From the NCBI GenBank assembly GCA_016712405.1, contig JADJRD010000001.1, positions 682,001-746,000 of the forward strand: a DNA stretch of 64,000 bases, written 5' to 3'. This DNA comes from Cellvibrio sp. (GTDB lineage Bacteria > Pseudomonadota > Gammaproteobacteria > Pseudomonadales > Cellvibrionaceae). The position numbers and the translations under genes are program-made. The notes beneath the pieces were generated by a model that did not search any database, was not told where the DNA came from, and saw only the letters and a list, made by a program, of their open reading frames with translations. Below are positions 8,725 through 17,570 of the stretch, piece by piece (within the stretch, counting starts at the first letter, position 1; each line of letters starts with the position of its first letter).

Positions 8725-9570
8725 ATGTCAGCATTAATTCTCGACGGCAAAGCCATTGCCGCAAAAACAGAAGCAGAACTTTCTACACGTGTTGCGGCGC
8801 TAAAAGCACGCACAAATGGACAGACGCCAATTCTGGCAACAATTCTTGTGGGTGACGACCCAGCTTCTGCGACCTATGTAAAAATGAAAGGCAATGCCTG
8901 CACGCGAATTGGAATGGAATCATTGAAAGTTGAAATGCCTTCCAGTACCACGACCGAACAACTTCTCGCAAAAATCCACGAGCTGAATAACAATTCTAAT
9001 GTGCATGGCATTTTGTTGCAGCACCCGGTTCCGCATCAAATTGATGAACGTTTATGTTTCGATGCCATCAGCGCAGAAAAAGATGTCGATGGCGTAACCT
9101 GTTTGGGATTTGGTCGCATGAGCATGGGCGAAGAAGCTTATGGTTGTGCAACACCCAAAGGCATTATGCGTTTATTGGACGCTTATCAAATTGAAATCGC
9201 TGGCAAACATGCCGTTGTTGTCGGCCGCAGCCCTATTCTCGGCAAACCTATGGCGATGATGTTATTAAATGCCAACGCAACTGTGACAATTTGTCATTCA
9301 CGCACACAGAATTTACCAGCATTAATTAAACAAGCGGACATTATTGTTGGTGCTGTCGGTAAACCGGAATTTATCAAAGCTGAATGGATTAAAGATGGCG
9401 CTGTTGTTGTTGACGCAGGCTACCATCCCGGTGGTGTGGGTGATATTGAATTAACACCTTTGATTAATCGCGTTGCAGCTTACACACCGGTTCCTGGTGG
9501 TGTTGGCCCCATGACGATTAATACGTTGATTTATCAATCGGTTGATTCCGGCGAGAAAAAAATTTCCTGA
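8725..9570 (+). CDS. folD: Methylenetetrahydrofolate dehydrogenase/cyclohydrolase FolD
   Basis: Bifunctional cytoplasmic enzyme interconverting 5,10-methylene-, 5,10-methenyl- and 10-formyl-tetrahydrofolate. Seen: the catalytic YVKMKGNACTRIG block (Tyr and Lys), DVDGVTCLGFGRM, the NADP-binding GRSPILGKPMAMML, and the C-terminal PVPGGVGPMTINTL. The usual QLPLP substrate motif reads QHPVP here, a known variant. Length (281 residues) is normal. The ATG follows an AGGT ribosome-binding stretch. It lies downstream of the tRNA cluster and may receive read-through from it. Confidence 0.95.
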   Translation: MSALILDGKAIAAKTEAELSTRVAALKARTNGQTPILATILVGDDPASATYVKMKGNACTRIGMESLKVEMPSSTTTEQLLAKIHELNNNSNVHGILLQHPVPHQIDERLCFDAISAEKDVDGVTCLGFGRMSMGEEAYGCATPKGIMRLLDAYQIEIAGKHAVVVGRSPILGKPMAMMLLNANATVTICHSRTQNLPALIKQADIIVGAVGKPEFIKAEWIKDGAVVVDAGYHPGGVGDIELTPLINRVAAYTPVPGGVGPMTINTLIYQSVDSGEKKIS

Positions 9571-9585
9571 TTTAAAATTCGGATT

Positions 9586-9672
9586 GTAGGATGCTGTAGA
9601 GCGAAGCGATACGCATCACTAATGTCCATCGTTTCAATGATGGGTATCGCTGCGCTCCACGCGATCCTGCGA
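9586..9672. repeat. Imperfect palindromic repeat between folD and rsuA
   Basis: The left arm (around GAGCGAAGCGATACGCATCA) and the right arm (reverse complement GAGCGCAGCGATACCCATCA) pair over about 30 bases around a short centre. Its composition differs from the flanking genes, and it resembles the dispersed GCGAAGCGATACGCATC-type palindromes found in many gammaproteobacteria. It lies in the leader of rsuA. Confidence 0.6.
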
Positions 9673-9681
9673 GAATTATTA

Positions 9682-10380
9682 ATGCGTCTCGATAAATTTT
9701 TAAGTAATAACACGCCCTATTCCCGCTCACAGGCACATAGGCTCATTCATGCCGGTGAAGTGACAGTAAATGGTGAAATCATTAAAAAGACTGATCATAA
9801 AATCAATGGCACTGAGCAAGTTTTATTAAACAAACAACAAATTTTAACGCAATCTGTACGCTATTTAATGCTCAACAAACCCGTCGGCTATGTCAGTGCC
9901 AATCATGACAGTGAAAATCCTACCGTAATTGATTTACTAGATGAAATAAACAAAAGTTCGCTGCAAATTGTCGGTCGATTAGATAAGGACACTACCAGAT
10001 TAGTCTTAATCACCGACGATGGCGAATGGAATCATAAAATCACCGCACCAGCTTCAAAGTGTAAAAAAACCTATTTCGTTACCTTAGCTGACCCCATATC
10101 CCAAGAAACAGTTGCTCTATTTAACCAAGGTGTTTTATTAGACGGCGAAAAAAAATTAACAGCGCCTGCCGAATTGGAATTGGTAAACTCATATCAAGCC
10201 AGACTGACTATTTCTGAAGGCAAATACCATCAAGTCAAACGTATGTTTGCTGCTGCGGGCAACAAAGTGATTGCACTGCACAGAGAAAAAATTGGCAATT
10301 TATTATTGGATTCAACACTGGCATCAGGACAATATCGTTCATTAACCCATCAGGAAGTTCAAGGAATATTCAATGATTGA
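9682..10380 (+). CDS. rsuA: 16S rRNA pseudouridine synthase RsuA
   Basis: Converts U516 of 16S rRNA (E. coli numbering) to pseudouridine. An N-terminal S4 domain begins MRLDKFLSNNTPYSRSQAH. The catalytic Asp is in GRLDKDTTRLVL; the family normally has Gly where this protein has Arg (DTTGL to DTTRL). The C-terminal block SEGKYHQVKRMFAAAGNKV is typical. The ATG at 9682 gives 232 residues, close to the 231 of E. coli RsuA. A longer open frame upstream only translates the palindromic repeat. Its stop overlaps the rsmC start. Confidence 0.9.
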   Translation: MRLDKFLSNNTPYSRSQAHRLIHAGEVTVNGEIIKKTDHKINGTEQVLLNKQQILTQSVRYLMLNKPVGYVSANHDSENPTVIDLLDEINKSSLQIVGRLDKDTTRLVLITDDGEWNHKITAPASKCKKTYFVTLADPISQETVALFNQGVLLDGEKKLTAPAELELVNSYQARLTISEGKYHQVKRMFAAAGNKVIALHREKIGNLLLDSTLASGQYRSLTHQEVQGIFND

Positions 10381-11434
10381 TCTGGCTGTTCAATGGATTC
10401 AACAACAAGTACTTGAATCAAATACAAACCAAGCGCAACTCTGGCTGATGGATGAAAACCACGCAAATACAATTGCCAGCAACTCATCAAACAAAGACAT
10501 TACAATCATCACAAATCGTTGGGATATAGCGGAAGAAGCAAAGCAAAAAGGATTTAACGCAGAATTCAGTGATTTTAATTTGTCAGAAATTTCCGAGAAT
10601 AGTGTCGATGCAATCTTTTATCGCATATCCAAGGAAAAACCCTTAGTACATCATCTATTTAATCAAGCTTGGCGATGCCTTAAACCTGGTGGACAGATTT
10701 ATCTTGCGGGACACAAAAACGAAGGCATTAAAACCTTTGTCGATAAATTAGCTGCAATATTAGGTGATTCACAAAAAGCCATTAAAGAAGGCGCACTCTA
10801 TACTGCTCAATTAACAAAGCATACTGACTTCTGTGCATCGGATCGTCTGGATGATCAAGACTACACCCATTTGCGTTTGATGCTGGATAATCATTCACAG
10901 GAATATTTCAGCAAGCCGGGTTTATTTGGTTGGAATAAAATCGATCTTGGCAGTGAATTATTAGTGAATAATTTGGATAAATTACCGCTAATCGACCTAG
11001 CTCCGCAGAATTGTCTGGATTTGGGTTGTGGTTATGGTTACATCACGCTGGCCGCATCAAAAAACAAAAATTGTAATTCGATTAAATCCTGGACTTTGAC
11101 TGACAATAATGCAGCAGCCGTAATCGCAGCAGAAAAAAACCTCTTATCCTCTAGATTAAAAGGCAAAGTGATTCCTGATAATTGCGCGGCCAGTATTAAC
11201 GAAACCTTTGATTTGATTTTATGCAATCCACCTTTTCATCAAGGGTTTAATCCAGACGCGGATCTCACAGAAAAATTTGTGCGCGAAACCCAACGACTCT
11301 TATCCAAAAAGGGCATAGCATTTTTTGTGATCAATCAATTTGTTCCACTGGAAACCAAAGCTGAAAACTATTTTTCACGCATCCAACTACGGCACAAAGA
11401 AGCCGGATTTAAATTAATTAGCCTACAAAAATAA
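10373..11434 (+). CDS. rsmC: 16S rRNA (guanine-N2) methyltransferase RsmC-like
   Basis: About 353 residues made of two tandem methyltransferase-like domains, as in RsmC (m2G1207 of 16S rRNA) and RlmG. The C-terminal domain has the SAM-binding CLDLGCGYGYITLA and the catalytic NPPFHQG motif. The linker motif FSKPGLFGWNKIDLGSELL is closer to RsmC. The N-terminal domain lacks a usable SAM motif, as expected. The gene overlaps rsuA by 8 bases, so two 16S rRNA modification genes are co-expressed. Confidence 0.82.
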   Translation: MIDLAVQWIQQQVLESNTNQAQLWLMDENHANTIASNSSNKDITIITNRWDIAEEAKQKGFNAEFSDFNLSEISENSVDAIFYRISKEKPLVHHLFNQAWRCLKPGGQIYLAGHKNEGIKTFVDKLAAILGDSQKAIKEGALYTAQLTKHTDFCASDRLDDQDYTHLRLMLDNHSQEYFSKPGLFGWNKIDLGSELLVNNLDKLPLIDLAPQNCLDLGCGYGYITLAASKNKNCNSIKSWTLTDNNAAAVIAAEKNLLSSRLKGKVIPDNCAASINETFDLILCNPPFHQGFNPDADLTEKFVRETQRLLSKKGIAFFVINQFVPLETKAENYFSRIQLRHKEAGFKLISLQK

Positions 11435-11527
11435 TCCATTCTGCACACGCAAAAACCAGTCTGCGGAATTATTGAACAAGCCACTGATTATCTTAAGGTT
11501 TTATTCCTATTAAGGCATGAAAAAGGG

Positions 11528-11567
11528 TTGACCGAGCCTTTTTGCCTCTATATGATGCGCACCACTT
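11528..11567 (+). promoter_or_regulatory. Sigma-70 promoter of tRNA-Asn
   Basis: TTGACC (11528-11533), a 17-base spacer, TATGAT (11551-11556) and discriminator GCGC. The element TATGATGCGCACCACTT is identical to that of the other tRNA promoter at 8281-8297. Confidence 0.75.
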
Positions 11568-11586
11568 CCGAATAGGAAGTCGTGAA

Positions 11587-11662
11587 TCCGCCTTAGCTCA
11601 GTTGGTAGAGCAACGGACTGTTAATCCGTGGGTCGCTGGTTCGAGCCCAGCAGGCGGAGCCA
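11587..11662 (+). tRNA. tRNA-Asn (GTT)
   Basis: Acceptor stem TCCGCCT/AGGCGGA, D-arm TAGCTCAGTTGGTAGAGCAA, anticodon arm GGACTGTTAATCC (anticodon GTT), T-arm GCTGGTTCGAGCCCAGC, and encoded GCCA end. It is a single-gene transcription unit bounded by a promoter and a terminator. Confidence 0.95.
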
Positions 11663-11669
11663 AATACAA

Positions 11670-11700
11670 GAGGCTGCATTAATCATGCGGCCTTTTTTAT
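11670..11700 (+). terminator. Rho-independent terminator after tRNA-Asn
   Basis: AGGCTGCAT and ATGCGGCCT form a 9-bp stem (one G-T pair) around TAATC, followed by a run of T. Confidence 0.8.
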
Positions 11701-11753
11701 GCCTGTCATTTCACTAAAACCGGCTTAAAAACCACTATTTCGGAGTTAACACC

Positions 11754-12035
11754 ATGTTTAAAGTCAACGAATATTTCAATGGTGCTGTTAAATCCATTGC
11801 CTTCCAAACCGAAACCCTACCCGCCACCATTGGCGTTATGGCCAAAGGCGACTACGAGTTCGGTACTGCCCAACGCGAATATATGACGGTTGTCAGCGGC
11901 AGTTTGACTGTTGTATTACCCGGCGAAACCCAATCCAAAACCTTCAAAGCTGGCGAGACTTTCATAGTTGAAGCCAATCAACGCTTTAAAGTTAGCGCTC
12001 CCGTTGAGACTTCTTACCTCTGCAAGTACGAATAA
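11754..12035 (+). CDS. ppnP: Pyrimidine/purine nucleoside phosphorylase PpnP
   Basis: A 93-residue single-domain cupin of the former DUF1255/YaiE family. E. coli PpnP phosphorolyses several purine and pyrimidine nucleosides. Family landmarks: MFKVNEYFNGAVKSIAFQ at the start, TIGVMAKGDYEFGTAQREYM in the middle, and GETFIVEANQRFKV plus Y-L-C near the end. Its own start is preceded by GGAGTT. It is monocistronic between the tRNA-Asn terminator and a hairpin. Confidence 0.93.
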   Translation: MFKVNEYFNGAVKSIAFQTETLPATIGVMAKGDYEFGTAQREYMTVVSGSLTVVLPGETQSKTFKAGETFIVEANQRFKVSAPVETSYLCKYE

Positions 12036-12040
12036 TTTTG

Positions 12041-12063
12041 TAGGGTGGGCAATGCCCACCCTA
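12041..12063. terminator. Bidirectional hairpin between ppnP and the hydrolase gene
   Basis: Perfect 10-bp palindrome TAGGGTGGGC/GCCCACCCTA around AAT. Its place between two convergent genes suggests a two-way terminator or a REP-like repeat. Neither side has a long T run. Confidence 0.55.
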
Positions 12064-12077
12064 TCCCTTCAAACAAT

Positions 12078-13593
12078 CTACTGACAGTAAGAAAACTCTT
12101 TCTCCGGTTCATCAAAAAAACGACTCAAATTTTCAAGCAAACAAATATCCGTTGATAACACCGAGTGCGCCAGATTTTCTCGCAGAATCAATTGTGAATT
12201 TTTCCATTGTCGATGCACTGCGACAGCCCATGCGGATGGAGTCACAGGATCATTTTTGCCAGACAAAAGTAATGTTGGCGCCTGAGGACCGTGTAATTGT
12301 AAATGACGTTTTTCAGGTAATTGATGACAAAGTTGGTGTTGCCATTGATCTTTTGTGTAGTCCGCCATTAAAGGAAATTCGATTAATGATTGCACATAAT
12401 CTTGCTCTGATCCCATCGCATTGTCCGCACAATCTACAGCGGTAAAGGCAAGACTATTAAATTGACTATTTAAATTACGATTTAAATAAGGTTCGATTAA
12501 TATTTTGAGTTGTTCTTCTTGTTGCAATCCTGATTGATGATTCACTGCGTAAATGGCTTTGGCTATATCTGACCAATCACGTGGATCATAAATAGCTGCA
12601 AAAATTGCCGATACAAAACGATGATCATTGACAAGAAAATACATCGACGCTTCGCCATCCCAACGCCTAATGTTCATTCCAATTGGATTGGAATTCAAAT
12701 TTTTTAAAGCAGTCAACAATTCTTCTTTGAGTTGGTTTGAATTGTTAACTTTTTTACATTCCGGCTGATTCAAACACCCTGTAAAAAAACCTGAAATTGC
12801 AGAATCCAACACTTGCGGCCATGTTTGCACCCCTCCGTACCCCGCTGGGTAAACCGAATCCAATACCATAGATTTTAAACCGGTGTTTGCATTCGCTGAC
12901 AATTGGCGATCAATTTCCAATGCTAAACGAGTACCATAGGATACACCCAGAATATTCCACTCTTTGTAATTCAATTGTTGTATTAAATTAATTAGATCGC
13001 TCGCTGATATTTCCGTACCCAGATATTTAGGAGACAAGGCTAAAAATTGTTTTTCTAACGACTCAAAACATTTCATCATGGATTCATTATTGATTTTCAA
13101 CTCATCTGAAAGACCAATATTTTGCCTCCAAAGCCTCGACTGCTCTCCGTCATCCGCACAATTGAATTTCGGCAAACTCAGCCCTGTACCACGTGGATCC
13201 ATCAAAATCAGATCGCGCTTTAGGTTGGCAACCGTCATCCAAGTCATCCATTTATTTATGCCGTCTTGATCCAAAGCTGCGCCTAGTCCGCCCGCCCTGA
13301 AGATAAACAACGGGATCATGACGATGATCTATGGATTCATCTTTAATGATGACGACCGGTAAATAGTATTCACCTGAAGACAAAGGCGTTCTTAGATGAA
13401 AACATTTCACTGTTTTTTGCCAATCGACTTTAAACCAACAATGTTTCGAGATGAGCTTGTAAGTTTCCTGATCCGCTATTTTTTTTTGTTCACGTTGTTT
13501 CTCTAGTGAATAATGTTGGTAGCTCCAGTATGCAAAAACAGAACAAAATAAAATCCCCATTAACATTGCTCTTTGAGGCCAGGATATTTTCAT
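12078..13593 (-). pseudogene. Alpha/beta hydrolase of the S33/TAP peptidase type, frameshifted
   Basis: Exported or membrane-anchored serine hydrolase. N-terminal hydrophobic segment AMLMGILFCSVFAYWSY, then the oxyanion region DPVVYLQGG. There the frame breaks near 13283-13295, at the place where family members read GGPGG. The second frame continues from GLGAALDQDG with nucleophile motif GVSYG, Asp in LLLSGKNDPVTP and His in NLAHSV. Total length is one base off a multiple of three. The start overlaps the stop of the upstream pseudouridine synthase gene (ATGA). Likely an intact gene with an indel in a G/C run, or a recent pseudogene. Confidence 0.75.
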
Positions 13594-14287
13594 ATTGTTA
13601 TCACCGGCCAGGATAAATTCCAAGGTTCTGCATAATCTTGCATGGCCTTGAGAAAACACGCCTGTAAAAATAAATTACCCTCTTTTGGCAACTGACTAAA
13701 TCGATACTCTTTTCCAAAAAGCGAGAAGGCAATAGCGAAGGCATGTAAATAACAACGATCAAACTCATCCACATCTTGCGCAGAATAAAGAGGATCGCCC
13801 GCAATTGCAGCCCCCAAACTTTTCATCGCCACTCGAATTTGATGTGTTTTTCCTGTTCGGGGTTTGACAATAAATAATCGTTGGTGGGGTGCTATTGAAC
13901 GGCTAAAAATTGAGTGACTGCGGGATTTTTTTTCGATGTCATCAACTTCCATGCGCCTCGGCGTGAAGCTTCCATATCCCCTATTACACTGCCTTGTTTT
14001 TTTGAAGGTGTTTTATGACTAATAGCTAAGTAATATTTTTCAACATGACGATGGTTAAATGCTGCGCACAATTCGCGATTGGCTTCTTCATGGGTTGCAA
14101 CCAACATGAGGCCAGAGGTTACCTTATCCAATCGATGCACAGGAAACAAAGTGCTGATACCCTGCTGCATTGCCTGTTGCTTTATGGACTCAAACACACC
14201 CATTTCACCTGAATCACTGTGAAAGCTCGTTCCAGGATGTTTATAGACCAACCAAAAATCAGGATGCTTCTCTAGAATCTCAAACAT
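13590..14287 (-). pseudogene. RluA-type pseudouridine synthase (TIGR01621-like), frameshifted
   Basis: Two frames join into a ~232-residue RluA-family enzyme without an S4 domain. The first frame has FWLVYKHPGTSFHSD and the catalytic-Asp motif HRLDKVTSGLML; the second has LFIVKPRTGKTHQIRVAM and IAGDPLYS. The break is at the 5-base run 13905-13909. One extra base there restores a single frame (Q-F-F-S-R-S), and total length is one short of a multiple of three. The RNA target is unknown. The downstream hydrolase start overlaps its stop. Confidence 0.8.
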
Positions 14288-14369
14288 AAATTTAATGCTG
14301 ATTTTTCAGCTCGCCGGTAGTAATTGAATAGGACGACAGTATAATCCTGCTTTCGATCAGAGGATATTT

Positions 14370-15017
14370 ATGACGGATAATAATCTGCACATGATGCAAT
14401 ATCGGCAACAGCACAAAAAACGCCTTTCCTATATGCCTTGGCTTTATCTCAGCCTTAAACCTGAACATAAAGAATGGGCTGAAGAATGGCAAATGAATAT
14501 TCAAAATCATTTGCGCAAAATGGAAACTGTTGAGATAGGTAAAGGTTGTTTTATTGCACCTGAAGCCCAACTTTTTGCAGAACCGGGGCGCCCCATTGTG
14601 CTAGGAGATTTCAGCTATATTGCCGCAGACTGTGTTATTCATGGCCCGATTGAAATAGGAAAAAATGTCTCGATTAATCATCACGTCACGCTGGATGGAG
14701 GCCGCAAAGGGATACGAATAGGCAATTATTCACGTGTTGCGGCTTATACATCAGCTTATGCATTTAATCATGGAATGGAAGCCGACAAATTAATTCAAGA
14801 GCAAGCTGTCACCTCACTCGGCATTGATATTGGTGAAGATGTTTGGATAGGTGCGAATGTTGGAATAGTGGATGGCGTTACAATAGGCGATAAATCGATT
14901 ATTGGCATGGGATCCGTTGTGACAAAATCAGTCATAAGCGGTTTAAAGGTTGCAGGAAATCCTGCAAAAGAAATAGGTTATAGAGCTGCATCATTTCGCG
15001 GAGATTCTTATGAGTAA
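14370..15017 (+). CDS. Hexapeptide-repeat acyltransferase
   Basis: A 215-residue protein with a left-handed beta-helix of I-G-x-x repeats (IEIGKNVSINHHVTLDGG, IRIGNYSRVAAYTSAYAFNH, IDIGEDVWIGANVGIVDG, VTIGDKSIIGMGSVV) and a C-terminal GLKVAGNPAKEIGYR. These are the marks of LacA/CatB/WbbJ-type O-acetyltransferases using acetyl-CoA. His in AFNHG is in the usual catalytic place. The acceptor cannot be told from sequence. The ATG follows AGAGGATATTT. The DUF3806 gene overlaps its 3' end by 8 bases, suggesting co-expression. Confidence 0.85.
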   Translation: MTDNNLHMMQYRQQHKKRLSYMPWLYLSLKPEHKEWAEEWQMNIQNHLRKMETVEIGKGCFIAPEAQLFAEPGRPIVLGDFSYIAADCVIHGPIEIGKNVSINHHVTLDGGRKGIRIGNYSRVAAYTSAYAFNHGMEADKLIQEQAVTSLGIDIGEDVWIGANVGIVDGVTIGDKSIIGMGSVVTKSVISGLKVAGNPAKEIGYRAASFRGDSYE

Positions 15018-15562
15018 AAAAATATTTTCATCTATGCAATTTATTATTTTTTTAATGATCATTTTCAGCCTAAATACCTATGCTGCCGCCACACAACTCA
15101 AAGCGATCATCATTGAAGACTTGAGTTGGATGGATAAAAAATAAAATGCAGCAACAAGAAGATCAAATAAATGCACTGGCTAAATCCAAATTGGGATTAG
15201 CTATCCATAAAAATTGGGATGATATAGCTCTATTGCAACGCATGATTGATAGCCAACTGGTTGCGGCTACGGATTCATCCACCCAAGAATCTATGGGTGT
15301 AGTACTGGGTAATATTATGCAAGCGGATTTCCCTTCACATTTACAATGGAAAATTTACAAAGACAACCTTGGAAGATCAAAAGCCCTTTGTATAAAGGGT
15401 ACGGAAGAATGCTTATTTCCGGTTACCATGTTATCCAAACGTTTGCGGTTGGAAATGACCGTAAATGTGTCAGATGTTTATAATAATGCAATTGATCAAG
15501 CAGCGAGCAAATTACCCAAAATGCCTTATGGGGATGAACTGTTGCATAGGTTGAAGCGATAA
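15010..15562 (+). pseudogene. Exported DUF3806-type protein, frameshifted
   Basis: The first frame (15010-15144) encodes a signal peptide, MSKKIFSSMQFIIFLMIIFS to a cut after NTYAAA, and then EDLSWMDKK before TAA. The next frame from 15146 continues with MQQQEDQINALAKSKLG, ALLQRMIDSQLV and MGVVLGNIMQADF, as in DUF3806 proteins, where a similar LSW-LD-x-MQQQ junction occurs. Removing one A from the six-A run near 15136-15141 fuses them (total length is one over a multiple of three). Function of the family is unknown. Confidence 0.65.
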
Positions 15563-15566
15563 ACAA

Positions 15567-15645
15567 ACCCCACCCTAACCCTCCCCTTCGTAAGGGGAGG
15601 GGATTAAGTTCCTCCCCCTTGTGGAGGAGAAGTTAGGAGGGGGTG
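15567..15645. repeat. Short copy of the C/G-rich palindromic repeat (copy C)
   Basis: Starts ACCCCACCCTAACCCTCCCC and ends AAGTTAGGAGGGGGTG, like the 112-bp copies elsewhere, but has a shorter centre. It lies between two convergent genes and provides the HIT-protein stop codon. Confidence 0.8.
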
Positions 15646-16049
15646 TTATATCCCTGCTGCACCAACACCATTCGAATTTTTTCTGCAGTTTCTTTTAATT
15701 GATTGGCATCAGCATTTTTCGCAAATGTAAAACTCAAATCATCCATTGAATCCATAGGCACCAGATGAATATGCGTATGTGGCACTTCCAAACCTGCAAT
15801 CATTAAACCCACACGCTTTGCCGGATAAGCAATTTTTAATGCATTCGCAATTTTATGACTCACTTGCATTAAATGTTCAGCCAGATCAACGGGCAAATCA
15901 CTCCAGTGATCAACTTCTTGTCTTGGAATCACTAATCCATGACCTTGTCGTATCGGCTGAATGGTTAGAATCGCTACAGATTTTTCATCTTTCCAAACAA
16001 AGTTGCCCGGAATTTTTTCGTCCATTATTAATGTGAAAACGCTTGCCAT
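15633..16049 (-). CDS. HIT-family nucleotide hydrolase
   Basis: A 138-residue histidine-triad protein. The motif HTHIHLVP at residues 91-98 holds the catalytic His; HIT enzymes hydrolyse or transfer nucleotidyl groups, e.g. AMP-lysine or dinucleoside polyphosphates. The N-terminus lacks the zinc-binding cysteines of some HINT proteins. The start is supported by AGGTAC before the ATG. The last three residues (TPS) and the stop are encoded by the inverted end of palindromic repeat copy C, so the original C-terminus may have been trimmed. Confidence 0.88.
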   Translation of the reverse strand: MASVFTLIMDEKIPGNFVWKDEKSVAILTIQPIRQGHGLVIPRQEVDHWSDLPVDLAEHLMQVSHKIANALKIAYPAKRVGLMIAGLEVPHTHIHLVPMDSMDDLSFTFAKNADANQLKETAEKIRMVLVQQGYNTPS

Positions 16050-16085
16050 TTTTTAGTACCTTTTTGATTTTGGTTTGAGTTCTTA

Positions 16086-16198
16086 GACCCCCTCCTAGCC
16101 TCCCCCCTTGCCAGGGGGAGGGACTTGACTCCCTACTTTACTCCCTGAGGAGTAAGATCTGTCCCCTCCCCTGGCAAGGGGAGGGTTAGGGTGGGGTC
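16086..16198. repeat. MITE-like C/G-rich palindromic repeat, copy B
   Basis: 113 bp with inverted ends (reverse strand GACCCCACCCTAACCCTCCC versus GACCCCCTCCTAGCCTCCCC) and two inner hairpins. Its reverse complement matches the copy at 60655-60766 along the whole length, with only a handful of differences around one short internal segment. Confidence 0.88.
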
Positions 16199-16221
16199 TA
16201 AGTTTTTAAAAGAAATATAAA

Positions 16222-17061
16222 TCAATAAACCGCCGTCCCTCTTTTCAATAATTCCCTCGCCAACCGTTCATCCAATTGCGTAACCGATTCATCACCAATT
16301 TCAACAAACGCGATTGGAAAATCTCGATAATACTTTTGCTTATCCAGATCTTCCATTATGGATTGTGCAATGGATTTATCTTTTGAATCAGCCCAAGACT
16401 CCAAACACAATGCTTGATGAGGTAAATAAAAATCGGCAATCAATATTTTATTATCAACTTCAATTGGATAATGATGCGCATGTGGAATCCCTGCAAGATA
16501 CAACCAGTTGTCAACACGCAATTGAATTTGTGATTCAACTGAATGACCATCCAAACTACGAAAAGAGGATTGACAATTTTTTGCATGAATTTGTGATAAA
16601 TAAATCTCCACCCAATTTTCTTGCAATAAACTTTCTGGCCAAGTCACATAAGGAATACCGGATTGTTCAGCTTCATGTTGCTGCCCACCTAGTTCAGCGC
16701 CTTTATCCGTTATCAACCAACCGTGTAAATATTTTTTGATTAATCCACGTTCAGCCAAGATTAAATTAACCAAACGCGCAGGCAACTCCCATTTTTGTCC
16801 GAGATGTGTTGCTGATAAAGGTGCTTCCGGCAAAAGCTTGAGCAAAGGATGATTTTTTACAGTGTCAGGCCAAGCAATATATTCACCGTATTTCGGATGA
16901 TTGATATAAATACCGCCTTCAAATTTTCCTTTTTCGGTGAGCTGCCAATGCCCTTCCAGTTTATTAATCCAACCGCCTTGTGCTAGCAAAATAAATAATT
17001 CTTTGCTTTCTTTGTTTAAGGATTTTGCCAATGCAGTGGTTGAAAGATGTTTGTCGGACAT
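16222..17061 (-). CDS. Conserved hypothetical protein with winged-helix-like N-terminus and nuclease-like C-terminus
   Basis: About 279 residues; I do not recognise a named family. The first 60 residues (LSTTALAKSLNKESKELFILLAQ and a WQLTEKG strand) look like a winged helix, and a related motif recurs at ~90-130 (LPARLVNLILAERGLIKKYL, GWLITDKGAELGG). The C-terminal ~110 residues contain VESQIQLRVDNWLYLAGI, IEVDNKILIADFYLP, CLESWAD and YYRDFPIAFVEIGD, a layout like PD-(D/E)XK nucleases. The ATG at 17061 follows AGGAAATAAA and is preferred to the longer frame. DNA- or RNA-related function is an inference. Confidence 0.55.
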   Translation of the reverse strand: MSDKHLSTTALAKSLNKESKELFILLAQGGWINKLEGHWQLTEKGKFEGGIYINHPKYGEYIAWPDTVKNHPLLKLLPEAPLSATHLGQKWELPARLVNLILAERGLIKKYLHGWLITDKGAELGGQQHEAEQSGIPYVTWPESLLQENWVEIYLSQIHAKNCQSSFRSLDGHSVESQIQLRVDNWLYLAGIPHAHHYPIEVDNKILIADFYLPHQALCLESWADSKDKSIAQSIMEDLDKQKYYRDFPIAFVEIGDESVTQLDERLARELLKRGTAVY

Positions 17062-17111
17062 TTTATTTCCTGTAATACTGCTCACAATTTTTTTACAAGC
17101 TGTGAATCATT

Positions 17112-17570
17112 ATGCCTATTTGGATCGACGGAGATGCCTGCCCTCGACCGGTGAAAGATGCCGTGTTTCGTGCAGGCCACAAAAAACAAATTCAGGTAAA
17201 ACTGGTCGCCAATCAATTTATGACGTTACCCCAATCACCCTACATTCAATTGATCCAGGTGGAATCGGGTTTTGATAAAGCCGACGATTTTATTGTTGAA
17301 CAAGTTTCGTCGATCGATTTAGTGATTACCGCCGATATTCCTCTCGCCGCTGGCGCCATCGAAAAAGGTGCAGCCGTCATCAATCCACGTGGCGAACAAT
17401 ATACCAAAGACACCATTGGCGCACGCCTGACCATGCGCAATTTCAACGAGACCCTACGCAACAGTGGATTGTTAGTCCAAGACGGCCCGCCCGCCTATAA
17501 CCAAAAAGACATGCACAGCTTCGCCGCAGCCCTGGATAAATGGATACAAAGGGCGCTAGCAAAGAAATAA
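17112..17570 (+). CDS. UPF0178 protein YaiI/YqxD family
   Basis: A 152-residue protein opening with MPIWIDGDACPRPVKDAVFR and containing VITADIPLAAGAIEKGA and NPRGEQYT, the hallmarks of the YaiI/YqxD family. The fold is PIN/NYN-like, so RNA or DNA binding with nuclease activity has been proposed, but no function is established. It diverges from the preceding unknown gene and is followed by the long deaD leader. Confidence 0.9.
   Translation: MPIWIDGDACPRPVKDAVFRAGHKKQIQVKLVANQFMTLPQSPYIQLIQVESGFDKADDFIVEQVSSIDLVITADIPLAAGAIEKGAAVINPRGEQYTKDTIGARLTMRNFNETLRNSGLLVQDGPPAYNQKDMHSFAAALDKWIQRALAKK

Noticed and set aside
9622..9681. Longer N-terminus for rsuA from the ATG at 9622
   Set aside because: The extra residues only translate the palindromic repeat; RsuA proteins start at MRLDKF, encoded at 9682.
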